The notes below the pieces were generated by a model. That model saw nothing but the letters and a program-made list of their open reading frames with translations. It was not told the DNA's origin and searched no databases. A stretch of 64,000 nt of DNA from Pontibacter beigongshangensis (GTDB lineage: Bacteria > Bacteroidota > Bacteroidia > Cytophagales > Hymenobacteraceae): the NCBI RefSeq assembly GCF_014332515.1, contig NZ_VFSD01000019.1, positions 1 through 64,000 of the forward strand. The letters run 5' to 3'. Made by a program: the position numbers and the translations under genes. Below, one piece after another: positions 9,372-17,656 of the stretch. Position 1 is the first letter of the stretch, and the number at the start of each line of letters is the position of its first letter.

Positions 9372-11030
9372 ATGCTGATGAATAAACTTCTTACTTACGT
9401 GGCCTGCCTGCTTTTGGCCTGCATGTTATCATCCAGAGCATGTGCCCAAAAATTTGAGGCAGAAAATTCGGCATTAACCGGAGGGGCCTCCAAAGTAAAC
9501 TGCAGCAGCTGCTCCGGTGGTGTAGCGGTTGCCCAGGGAGAAGGCAATCTTAGTTTCAATGTTACTTTGCCTTCAGAAGGCTTCTATAATTTATACCTTG
9601 TCGCGGCCTCGCCCAACGGAGAGAAGACCAATATAATCGCCATTAACGGCACATCGGCAGATTTTCTGCTGACGCAGAACCCCCAATATAGCCGGCACAA
9701 GGTGGTGAGTTCCTTCAAGCTACCGGCCGGGGCGCATACCATCGCCATCCGGAAATCGTGGGGCTGGATTAACATCGACTATCTGGAGCTGGAGAAAGTA
9801 GAGGCTGCAGAACGGTTCAACCTGAACCAAACACTGGTCACACCTAATCCTACACCCGAAGCGGCCGCCTTATATGATTTTCTGCTCGATAACTATGGCG
9901 AGAAGATTATTTCGGGAGTGATGACGCTGAACAGCATGGATGAGGTGACCTGGCTGAAGGAGCAAACCGGAAAGGAACCAGCCCTGCTTGGCCTCGATTT
10001 TATGCACAGCGGCCGGGGCTATAACTGGTACAACAACAAAGAGCCCATACACGATGCCAGGTCCTGGTATAACAGAAACGGCATCCCCGCCCTGATGTGG
10101 CACTGGCGAGATCCGTCGCGCACAACAGAAGAGTTCTATGTCAGAAATTCCTCCAGGCCAAACGGTACTGTGTTCGATATCTCTAAGGTTTCTGACCCCA
10201 ACTCAGCAGAGTATAGAGCCATGCTGAACGACATCGATTATGTAGCCGGATTACTTAACGAGCTGCAGGACCAGAACGTGCCAGTAGTCTGGCGGCCACT
10301 GCACGAAGCAGCCGGCGGCTGGTTCTGGTGGGGTGCCAAAGGTGCCGCACCGCTGAAAACGTTGTGGCAACTGATGTACGATCGTATGGTAAACCACCAC
10401 GGATTGCGAAACCTGATCTGGGTCTGGACAAGAGAACCCGGCGACGATGCCTGGTACCCGGGCGATAATTATGTGGATATAGTGGGCCGGGACATTTACA
10501 AAGATGGCGACCACAGCTCCCACGCCATCGAGTTTAATAACCTGAACGCCTTGTATGGTGGAAAGAAGATGATCGCCTTAAGCGAAGTAGGCTCGTTTCC
10601 GGATGCGGATAACCTGGTAAAGGACGGAGCGGCCTGGTCGTGGTACATGCCCTGGTACGGGAAACATACCCGCGAAAGCCAGTTCAACCCTGTGAGCCTC
10701 TGGCAAAAAATGTTCTCCCACGACTATGTCATTACCCTCGACGAAATGCCACCCCTGCGCACCTACACCCGGCGCGGACCAACAGGTCTAAGACCTAACC
10801 TGCCTGGGAAATCGGTTCTTGAAGCATATCCTACCTCCGTGGCAAACAACTTGTTTTTAAGCAGTGAGAGACAGTTGGGTGCGGTTGCCGTTTACAATAT
10901 GCTGGGGCAGGTAATAAAGGAAGAACAGTGCTTAGGCACCTCAGCGGTAATCTCGTTTGCCGGGCTTGCACCGGGCATTTACCTTGTGCGGGTGAGGGAG
11001 CAGGATGCAGTTAAAGTAGTGAAGGAGTAG
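9372..11030 (+). CDS. Exported CBM-GH26 endo-beta-mannanase with T9SS sorting domain
   Basis: A predicted beta-1,4-mannanase of 552 aa. It has a signal peptide (cleavage near ACAQ, residue 26), an N-terminal CBM35-like domain (about 27-135, EAENSALTGG start), a GH26 barrel (about 150-460) and a C-terminal type IX secretion domain (about 475-552, ending in an APGIYLVRV pattern). The acid/base Glu is E312 in WRPLHE and the nucleophile is E405 in ALSEVG; the WFWWG motif after the acid/base is typical of GH26. The T9SS domain implies surface export, unlike the two other GH26 enzymes here. It probably makes the first cuts in the polymer for SusCD uptake. Confidence 0.92.
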   Translation: MLMNKLLTYVACLLLACMLSSRACAQKFEAENSALTGGASKVNCSSCSGGVAVAQGEGNLSFNVTLPSEGFYNLYLVAASPNGEKTNIIAINGTSADFLLTQNPQYSRHKVVSSFKLPAGAHTIAIRKSWGWINIDYLELEKVEAAERFNLNQTLVTPNPTPEAAALYDFLLDNYGEKIISGVMTLNSMDEVTWLKEQTGKEPALLGLDFMHSGRGYNWYNNKEPIHDARSWYNRNGIPALMWHWRDPSRTTEEFYVRNSSRPNGTVFDISKVSDPNSAEYRAMLNDIDYVAGLLNELQDQNVPVVWRPLHEAAGGWFWWGAKGAAPLKTLWQLMYDRMVNHHGLRNLIWVWTREPGDDAWYPGDNYVDIVGRDIYKDGDHSSHAIEFNNLNALYGGKKMIALSEVGSFPDADNLVKDGAAWSWYMPWYGKHTRESQFNPVSLWQKMFSHDYVITLDEMPPLRTYTRRGPTGLRPNLPGKSVLEAYPTSVANNLFLSSERQLGAVAVYNMLGQVIKEEQCLGTSAVISFAGLAPGIYLVRVREQDAVKVVKE

Positions 11031-11163
11031 CATGAAGATTTGTAGATTGGTAAATTTTAGAGTCTGGAAAATTACACTGGTAGAAGTAAAAAGAAGGCTG
11101 AGGATGCCTCCGCCATGTTAATCAGCTAAAAATTTCGGGTTCAGTTACCGGTATAGTTCGCTA

Positions 11164-11187
11164 GTGCGAGCTTGTAGCCCGTACTTT
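11164..11187 (+). repeat. Short imperfect palindrome, GTGCGAGCTTGTA family, copy A
   Basis: GTGCGAGCT-TGT-AGCCCGTAC is an imperfect palindrome. The same GTGCGAGCTTGTA string recurs near 26999 and, inverted, near 27128. Confidence 0.5.
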
Positions 11188-11380
11188 TATCCCGCTGACT
11201 TTTAGGAAGAGGCAATGTCAGGTTGTTTAGGATAGATTTTTTGATCTCTAGCTCGGAGAATTAACTGGTACGAGCACCAAGATCGCAACAACAGAGGGAT
11301 GGGTGTAAAATATTCCATAACCACCTATATTCTGAAAATTCTTACATTCTCTGCATGCTGATTCAGAAAGAATGCAACAA

Positions 11381-11431
11381 GAGCAGCAGCAAAAGTAAAC
11401 GCCTCCGGAAGGCCATTTTCATTAGAATAAT
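11381..11431 (+). repeat. Dispersed repeat, copy 2
   Basis: GAGCAGCAGC arm, short spacer, then a CCTCCGGAAGGCC core running into TTTTCATTAGAATAAT. It lies between the first GH26 and GH9 genes. Confidence 0.8.
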
Positions 11432-11520
11432 CGGGTGAGGAATAAACTCAATGTAAGCACTTGATCTCTAATTACTCTGCCGCCAGCGTGTCAGAGATGT
11501 TAAAAGCTAATTATAATCAT

Positions 11521-13320
11521 ATGCCTAACACAACATCAGCAAAATTTTTAGGCTGCATCCTCCTATGCCTATCCTTTTCCTGCTCCGGCCCACGGCAGGC
11601 ATTGGTGGCAAATGAGCAGGAACTAACAGATCATATTCGCCTCAACCAGGTTGGGTTTTACCCTGAGGCACCTAAAATAGCCGTGGTGGCAGCCGATAAC
11701 GCTGCCTCGAAATTCTATGTAAAGACCCCTGATCTCACGCAAACCTTGTTTTCAGGGAAACTGACAGATGCCACACCTTCCGAGTTCTCCAACAAGCCTA
11801 CTCGTGTGGCCGATTTTTCTGCCTTTACTGACACCGGCCGTTTTGTACTGGTAGTGCCGGAACTCGGGCACTCCTATACGTTTGGCATCAGGCAGGAGGT
11901 TCACAAAGAGTTGGGGGAGGCTGCTCTTAAAAGCTATTACTACCAGCGCGCCTCTACAGATCTGCCAGAAAAATATGCAGGGAAATGGTGCCGCGCTGCT
12001 GGCCACCCCGACAACCAGGTGCTTGTGCATGCTTCTGCCGCTACCGCCGCACGCCCTGCCGGAACCATGATTTCGTCTCCGGGAGGCTGGTACGATGCCG
12101 GCGACTACAACAAGTACATCGTGAACAGCGGCATTACCATGGGCACCCTGCTCTCGGCCTATGAAGATTTCCCGGCCTATTTCCGGAACCAGTACCTTAA
12201 TATCCCGGAAAGCAACAATGAGGTGCCCGACCTGCTGGATGAAGTGCTCTGGAACCTGCGCTGGATGCTCACCATGCAAGACCCTGCCGACGGAGGCGTT
12301 TACCATAAACTAACCAACCCCAACTTCGATGGCATGGTGATGCCCTCTGAGGCAAATGGCGTACGGTATGTAGTGCAGAAAAGCACTGCCGCCACACTGG
12401 ATTTTGCCGCCGTTATGGCCCAGGCAAGCCGCGTGTACAGACAGTATGAGGCCGCCTTTCCCGGGCTGGCAGACTCGTGTTTGGTGGCATCCGAAAGTGC
12501 CTGGCAGTGGGCGAAGCAGCACCCGGATGTCGCTTACGAGCAGGATGCGCTGAACAAGCAGTTCGACCCGGCCGTGCACACAGGCGCCTACGGCGACAAA
12601 GAGTTTAGCGATGAATTTATCTGGGCAGCGGCTGAACTGTACATCAGCACCAAAAACGACCGCTACTACCGCGCTGTTAATCTGTTTCCCGATGCTAAAA
12701 TGCCGCTGCCAGGCTGGAGCCAGGTGCGGCTGCTGGGCTATTATTCCCTGGCCCGCCATGCCGGGGTACTCACACCGGTGGGGCAGCAAGCCATTCCGGA
12801 TGTTAAAAAACGACTGATCGCCTTTGCCGATGACCTTTTGCATGGTGTGGCCACCCAATCCTACAGAACAGTGATGGGGAAAACGGAGAAAGACTATATC
12901 TGGGGCAGCAGCTCCGTGGCCGCAAACCAGGGGATTGCCTTGCTGCAGGCGTATAGCCTAGCGGCAGACAAAAAGTACGCAGCCGGTGCGCTCTCAAACC
13001 TTGATTACTTGCTGGGCCGCAATGCCACCGGCTACTCCTTTGTGACTGGCTACGGCCAAAAACCGACCAGGCACCCGCACCACCGCCCTTCTGTAGCAGA
13101 TGGCATAGAAGAACCAGTTCCGGGCCTGCTCTCGGGCGGCACCAATGCCAGGGCAAAACAGCAGGACAAATGCAGCACCTACCAATCCGACTTTCCGGAC
13201 GAAATGTATACCGACGATGATTGCTCCTATGCCTCCAACGAAACTGCCATTAACTGGAATGCGCCGCTCGTGTACCTGGTAGCAGCCCTGGAAGCCTTGC
13301 ACGAAAAGAAGGAACTGTAG
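11521..13320 (+). CDS. GH9 glucanase/cellodextrinase with N-terminal CelD Ig-like domain
   Basis: A 599-aa lipoprotein-like GH9 enzyme. The start chosen is the ATG at 11521, which gives a signal peptide ending in LSFSC; an ATG at 11497 and a TTG at 11461 are also in frame. The CelD-type Ig-like domain spans about residues 38-130 and the (alpha/alpha)6 barrel about 140-595. The catalytic base motif GGWYDAGDYNKY carries D192 and D195, HHRPS is the usual substrate motif, and the general acid is E574 in SYASNETAINWNAP. In a mannan locus it probably cuts beta-1,4-glucosyl links in glucomannan or trims cello-oligosaccharides (inference). GH9 lipoproteins of this layout are often exo-acting. Confidence 0.88.
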   Translation: MPNTTSAKFLGCILLCLSFSCSGPRQALVANEQELTDHIRLNQVGFYPEAPKIAVVAADNAASKFYVKTPDLTQTLFSGKLTDATPSEFSNKPTRVADFSAFTDTGRFVLVVPELGHSYTFGIRQEVHKELGEAALKSYYYQRASTDLPEKYAGKWCRAAGHPDNQVLVHASAATAARPAGTMISSPGGWYDAGDYNKYIVNSGITMGTLLSAYEDFPAYFRNQYLNIPESNNEVPDLLDEVLWNLRWMLTMQDPADGGVYHKLTNPNFDGMVMPSEANGVRYVVQKSTAATLDFAAVMAQASRVYRQYEAAFPGLADSCLVASESAWQWAKQHPDVAYEQDALNKQFDPAVHTGAYGDKEFSDEFIWAAAELYISTKNDRYYRAVNLFPDAKMPLPGWSQVRLLGYYSLARHAGVLTPVGQQAIPDVKKRLIAFADDLLHGVATQSYRTVMGKTEKDYIWGSSSVAANQGIALLQAYSLAADKKYAAGALSNLDYLLGRNATGYSFVTGYGQKPTRHPHHRPSVADGIEEPVPGLLSGGTNARAKQQDKCSTYQSDFPDEMYTDDDCSYASNETAINWNAPLVYLVAALEALHEKKEL

Positions 13321-13491
13321 TTTGCTGCGGCACAAAAAACAAAGAGGCCCAGCAGGAATTCTGAACATAAGAGACTGCCGCGCCGCAGCTAAAATTTTGG
13401 CAGGTCAAGAAAATTATTCTATCCCATTTGTGTGGTAGCTTCTCTTTAAAAATGCATTGCAACTAATTTGAAGCAACACCAAGATTAAGCA

Positions 13492-14637
13492 ATGATGAAA
13501 TTTCCCACCTTACTATTGTTTCTTGCCCTGATCGCAACAGGCGCTGCAGAGGCTCAGAAGGTCAGGCTTATTGATGCCAAAGCCACCAAAGAAACCAAAG
13601 CCTTGTTTCAGAATCTCTGGCAGCTCTCTAAGAAACATACCCTTTTCGGGCACCAGCACGCCACGGAGTACGGGCATGGGTGGGCAGGAGAGGAGGGGCG
13701 CTCCGACGTGAAATCCGTTACCGGTTCTCATCCGGCCGTTATCGGCGTCGATTTCAGCGGCTTCTCCGGCAGATCTCCGGAGGCGATTCAGAAAGCGATG
13801 GAGGCGGTCAGGAAAAACGTGGTGGACACCTACAACCGGGGCGGGGTTACCACGGTAGCCTGGCATTTCCACAACCCGGTTTCGGGAGGAGGCTTCTACT
13901 GGAAAGATTCCGTTTCGTTGCCGGCCGTCCGGTATATTATACCCGGCGGAGAAGCGCACGAGCAGTATAAGCGAATTCTGGAAAGGGTAGGAGGTTGGGC
14001 TCATAGCATCCGGGGCGCAGACGGTGCTTTGGCACCTGTTATTTTTAGGCCCTACCACGAGTTCGACGGCGACTGGTTCTGGTGGGGGAAGGCGCATACG
14101 TCCAGGGAGGAGTTTGTTCAGTTGTGGCGCTTTACGGTGTCTTACTTGCGCGATAGCCTGAGGGTGCATAATTTTATCTACGCCTTTTCACCCGACAATA
14201 AATTTAACTCAGAAGCAGAATTTCTGGAGCGCTACCCCGGCGACGAGTGGGTTGACATGGTAGGTATGGACAACTACGCCGACCTGGGCCGCGACCAATA
14301 CGACCTGGAGACAGCTGCCAGAAAACTGAAGATTGTGTCGGACTATGCCGTAAAAAAAGGCAAGCTCGCTGCTTTTACCGAAACAGGCTTAGAGTCCATC
14401 CCCGACACCTCCTGGTGGACGAAAACGCTCTTAGAGGTTATGAAAACCGGCAACATGCGCCTGGCCTATGTGCTGGTCTGGCGCAACGATGTCCGCAGCC
14501 CCACCCACTACTACGCCCCCTTTCCGGGGCACAGCAGCGTTCCCGATTTCCTGAAGTTTTATCAGGACCCGTACACATTGTTCGAAAAGGATCTGGATGA
14601 CATCTATAAACGAAGGAAGTTCCTGGGAATTTTTTAA
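13492..14637 (+). CDS. GH26 beta-mannanase or mannobiohydrolase
   Basis: A 381-aa single-domain GH26 enzyme with an Sec signal peptide (cleavage near AEAQ, residue 22) and no lipobox or T9SS domain, so probably periplasmic. Key motifs are FGHQHATEYG near the N-terminus, FRPYHE with acid/base E190, the WFWWG motif and TETGLE with nucleophile E297. It is paralogous to the GH26 at 16453, which has the same architecture and almost the same residue spacing. It probably degrades imported manno-oligosaccharides, perhaps releasing mannobiose; endo versus exo action cannot be decided from sequence. Confidence 0.9.
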   Translation: MMKFPTLLLFLALIATGAAEAQKVRLIDAKATKETKALFQNLWQLSKKHTLFGHQHATEYGHGWAGEEGRSDVKSVTGSHPAVIGVDFSGFSGRSPEAIQKAMEAVRKNVVDTYNRGGVTTVAWHFHNPVSGGGFYWKDSVSLPAVRYIIPGGEAHEQYKRILERVGGWAHSIRGADGALAPVIFRPYHEFDGDWFWWGKAHTSREEFVQLWRFTVSYLRDSLRVHNFIYAFSPDNKFNSEAEFLERYPGDEWVDMVGMDNYADLGRDQYDLETAARKLKIVSDYAVKKGKLAAFTETGLESIPDTSWWTKTLLEVMKTGNMRLAYVLVWRNDVRSPTHYYAPFPGHSSVPDFLKFYQDPYTLFEKDLDDIYKRRKFLGIF

Positions 14638-14733
14638 AGGAGGTGCCCGGTAGAAAACATGTTCTGTGGCCTGATGCTTAAATCGGTCAATTAAATTCTG
14701 AAATGAAGGGGCCGTAAGAAAGAGTCTAACAGG

Positions 14734-14763
14734 CTCTGAAGGGCTATTTTCATTCAAATAATT
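14734..14763 (+). repeat. Dispersed repeat, copy 3
   Basis: Core CTCTGAAGGGC then TATTTTCATTCAAATAATT, with a poorly conserved arm. It lies in the convergent gap between GH26 and the AraC regulator. Confidence 0.7.
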
Positions 14764-14914
14764 ACTGCCTTCTATAACCGGGTTAACTGTCATCCACTTC
14801 GTGCCAAACCTACCCTGTGCATAGATAAGAAAGCCTGCATATTTTGCTGCAGTCAAGTCCTTCGTAGCGCTAATTTATATTTTTGAATTTTTAATTTAAT
14901 AAAATGCCTGTGTC

Positions 14915-15787
14915 TTAAATAAAAACCCGCACCCCCGAGTAATTCTGGCGGAACTCGGAAGGAGTGCAGCCATTTTTCTTCCTGAAAATGCGGTTAAAAT
15001 AGGAGAGGTTGTTAAAGCCGCACTTGTAAGAAATCTCCGAGATGGTGTCGGTCGTGTCGATCAGCATGCGGGAGGCGTGGCCGAGCCGGATTTCATTCAG
15101 GCTATCGATAAAAGTTTTGCCGGTTGATTTTTTTATAAACCGGCTAAACGAAACCTCAGGCATGCTGACTACTTTGGAAACATCGGCGAGCGTTACGTTT
15201 TTATCGTAAAAAGTCTGCATGTATTCAAAAGCTTTTTCGATTCTTCGGCTGTGGTAATGGACCTGGTCTGAGGTAAAGGTGCTGTTAGAGAGCGTGCGCA
15301 TGTTGCGCGAAGTAGACAGGTCGTGCAAAATGGAGATAAGCTCCAGCACAGAGTCGAAGCCGCTTTTCTGGGTCAGTTGCTGCAGCCTCGGCCCAAAAGC
15401 CTCCTTTGCTTCTCTGGAAAACGAGATTCCTTTACTTGCCCGCTCCAACAGCGACCGGATAAAATTTAGTTGGTTGCGCCTCAGGAACTTCTCATCGAAC
15501 AGGTCGCGGTGAAACTGCAGCGTGATTTCATGAATTTTCGTGCTCTGGCACTCGTGTGTAAACCAGCCATGGGGCAGGTTGCTGCCAACCAGCACCAGGT
15601 CCAGGTCGTCGATAACCTCTACATGGTCGCCCACAATACGTTTGGTGCCGGCCGCATTGGCGATAAAGTTTAGCTCAAACTCCTCGTGGTTGTGCAGCGG
15701 GAAGTCAAAGCTCTGCTTTACCCGCGAAAAAATAGTGAAACAGTCGTTCTGCGTGAGCGGTGTTATTTCTCTATATATGGTGCTCAT
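14915..15787 (-). CDS. AraC-family transcriptional regulator with cupin sensor domain
   Basis: A 290-aa regulator. The start is the ATG at 15787 (MSTIYREITPL); the open frame extends to a TTG at 15835. The N-terminal half (about 1-160) is a cupin-like sugar-sensing domain (FPLHNHEEFELNFI) and the C-terminal 100 residues are a double HTH of AraC type, with the typical ending ISYKCGFNNLSYFNRIFRK and GCTPSEFR. It is the only regulator within the mannan locus; no HTCS or SusR-type sensor or ECF sigma/anti-sigma pair is visible. It faces the GH26-symporter-phosphorylase-epimerase unit and probably controls it in response to a mannose-containing sugar (inference). Confidence 0.88.
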   Translation of the reverse strand: MSTIYREITPLTQNDCFTIFSRVKQSFDFPLHNHEEFELNFIANAAGTKRIVGDHVEVIDDLDLVLVGSNLPHGWFTHECQSTKIHEITLQFHRDLFDEKFLRRNQLNFIRSLLERASKGISFSREAKEAFGPRLQQLTQKSGFDSVLELISILHDLSTSRNMRTLSNSTFTSDQVHYHSRRIEKAFEYMQTFYDKNVTLADVSKVVSMPEVSFSRFIKKSTGKTFIDSLNEIRLGHASRMLIDTTDTISEISYKCGFNNLSYFNRIFRKKNGCTPSEFRQNYSGVRVFI

Positions 15788-16230
15788 GGAGTTTGTGCTA
15801 AAATTATCTGTTAAAGTTAAAGGAGGAAGCAGCAAGTAAAAACCAGGTCAATAAAACTAACAACCGATAGCTTGATAATGCCTATTCGTTTCGTAAGTCG
15901 CATTTTGTCAAACCGAATCCGGGTTCTGTTAGACAGATAAAGATATAAATAATTTTAATAACATGTTAAAATAAACTTAAGCTGTGTACAGGTGCTTTTA
16001 ACGATACGAACTGCTTATTTTTAAAAGCATTTTTACTAAACAAACGGTTTAAAGGTAGGGATTCTAGTCGTAGAACTATTTTAAAAACATATTTTTCCGG
16101 TAGTTGCCCACTTGCAGCTGGATTGATCTTGGTAACTAATGGTAAGTACGGGCAACTATGAATCTGCTCTTGTGGAAAGGTGGTAAACAAAATGATAAAA
16201 TAGTATTATGTATAAGATGTGATAAAGATA

Positions 16231-16254
16231 TAGATTTGCTAACAGTTATTAGCA
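16231..16254 (+). promoter_or_regulatory. Candidate -7 element with adjacent hairpin
   Basis: TAGATTTG (16231-16238) matches the Bacteroidota -7 consensus exactly, but no TTTG lies at the correct distance upstream. It overlaps an inverted repeat TGCTAA/TTAGCA (16237-16254) that could be an operator. Both are tentative. Confidence 0.3.
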
Positions 16255-16335
16255 TCCTGTGGCGTGGTTCGCCTGGTACGTTTTTTTATATAACAGGAGC
16301 CCAGATGAAGCGCTTTGTTAAACACCCGGGTCAAC

Positions 16336-16388
16336 ATTATTCTAATGAAAATGACCCTCCTGAGGCAGGTAGTTCTGCTGCTGCACAG
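16336..16388 (-). repeat. Dispersed repeat, copy 4
   Basis: On the minus strand: CTGTGCAGCAGCAG arm, spacer, CCTCAGGAGGGTC core and TTTTCATTAGAATAAT. It lies 65 bp upstream of the third GH26 gene. Confidence 0.8.
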
Positions 16389-16452
16389 TGCTGTAATGAA
16401 GTAAACAAAGTGCTAACGCCTTCAGAGGCTTAGCTGCTGCAATTAAGTAAAG

Positions 16453-17583
16453 ATGCCGACGATAAAGACTATACTTTCCTGCTTTCTGATCCTCCTGCTG
16501 CTGCACGGTGCATGCGCACAGGTTAAGCCTGTCAACCCGAAGGCCACCCCTGAAACCAGAAACCTGTGTACCAACCTGCACAGGCTCGCAAAAAAAGGTG
16601 TCATGTTCGGCCACCAGGATGATCTGGCTTATGGGGTAGGCTGGGCCTACGAAGCCGGCCGGTCTGATGTGAAGGCCGTGACGGGTGAATACCCTGCCGT
16701 ATTCGGCTGGGATCTGGGCGAGCTGGAAATGGGGCAGCAGGCCAACCTCGATGGGGTGCCGTTCGATAAAATGCGGGCCATGGCGCAGCAGGCGTATGCC
16801 ATGGGCGGGCTGAACACTTTTAGCTGGCACCTGCATAACCCGCTGGAGCCAACCAAAACAAGCTGGGATAAGGAAGATACTACCATAAAACAACTGTTCT
16901 CCGACAAAAAAGCCCTGGCACGCTACAAGTCGTGGTTAGCTACTGTGGCAACCTTTATGAAGAGCCTGAAAGGGCCGGAGGGCGAACTGATTCCGGTGGT
17001 GTTCAGGCCGTTTCATGAGCACACAGGCAGCTGGTTCTGGTGGGGCCGCGACCACTGCACACCCGATGAATACATAAAACTCTGGCGCTTTACAGTAGAC
17101 TACCTCCGGAAAGAAGCGAATGTAAACAACCTCCTGATCGCCTATTCTACCGACAGGTTCAATTCTAAAGAAGACTACCTGGAGCGTTACCCCGGCGATG
17201 ACTATGTGGATTTGGTCGGGTTTGATATCTACCACCGCCCACGGGCCGGTACTGCCGATACCTTTGTGCCGGATACACGACGCATGGTGGAAACGCTCCG
17301 CGAGATAGGGCAGGAGAGAAACAAAGTGTGGGCGATCACCGAAACAGGCCTTGAGATGATACCAGACGAAAACTGGTGGACGGACACCCTGCTGCCGATC
17401 GTGAAAGACTCCGGTTTATCGTATGTGCTGCTGTGGCGCAACGGACGGCCCGACCATTATTACACACCTTATCCCGGGCAAACAAGTGCCAGGAATTTTA
17501 TGGAGCTGTACCGTCAGCCAGACATCCTTTTTATAAATGAAGTGGCAAAGGAGCAAATCTATAAGCCCCTGAAACTAAAATAG
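16453..17583 (+). CDS. GH26 beta-mannanase / mannobiose-releasing enzyme
   Basis: A 376-aa GH26 enzyme with a signal peptide ending near GACAQ (residue 23) and no sorting domain. Acid/base E189 is in FRPFHE, the WFWWG motif follows, and nucleophile E297 is in TETGLE; WERYPGDD-type and LLWRNG motifs are typical of the Bacteroidetes ManA group. It is the first gene of a unit with a symporter, GH130 and epimerase, the same set as the B. fragilis ManA-transporter-MGP-epimerase cluster. The likely job is releasing mannobiose in the periplasm for the symporter (family knowledge plus context). Confidence 0.92.
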   Translation: MPTIKTILSCFLILLLLHGACAQVKPVNPKATPETRNLCTNLHRLAKKGVMFGHQDDLAYGVGWAYEAGRSDVKAVTGEYPAVFGWDLGELEMGQQANLDGVPFDKMRAMAQQAYAMGGLNTFSWHLHNPLEPTKTSWDKEDTTIKQLFSDKKALARYKSWLATVATFMKSLKGPEGELIPVVFRPFHEHTGSWFWWGRDHCTPDEYIKLWRFTVDYLRKEANVNNLLIAYSTDRFNSKEDYLERYPGDDYVDLVGFDIYHRPRAGTADTFVPDTRRMVETLREIGQERNKVWAITETGLEMIPDENWWTDTLLPIVKDSGLSYVLLWRNGRPDHYYTPYPGQTSARNFMELYRQPDILFINEVAKEQIYKPLKLK

Positions 17584-17656
17584 AATGGCAGGAACGGCGT
17601 GCACCTGACCGGCTGCAACAAGAGACTCCGCTAAATCTTACCTAAAATTCCCCAAC

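Larger units (their letters stand above)
11031..11520. other. Intergenic region with two repeat types
   Basis: No gene seen. It contains a GTGCGAGCTTGTA-type repeat near 11164-11184 and dispersed-repeat copy 2 at 11381-11431. The GH9 frame is open from a TTG at 11461, but the protein start is placed at 11521. Confidence 0.5.
15788..16452. other. Divergent control region between araC and the GH26-SSS-GH130-epimerase unit
   Basis: AT-rich, no gene seen. It contains near-palindromic TTTTAATAACATGTTAAAA around 15953-15971, a perfect -7 element TAGATTTG at 16231-16238 and repeat copy 4. This is the likely regulatory region for both directions. Confidence 0.5.
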
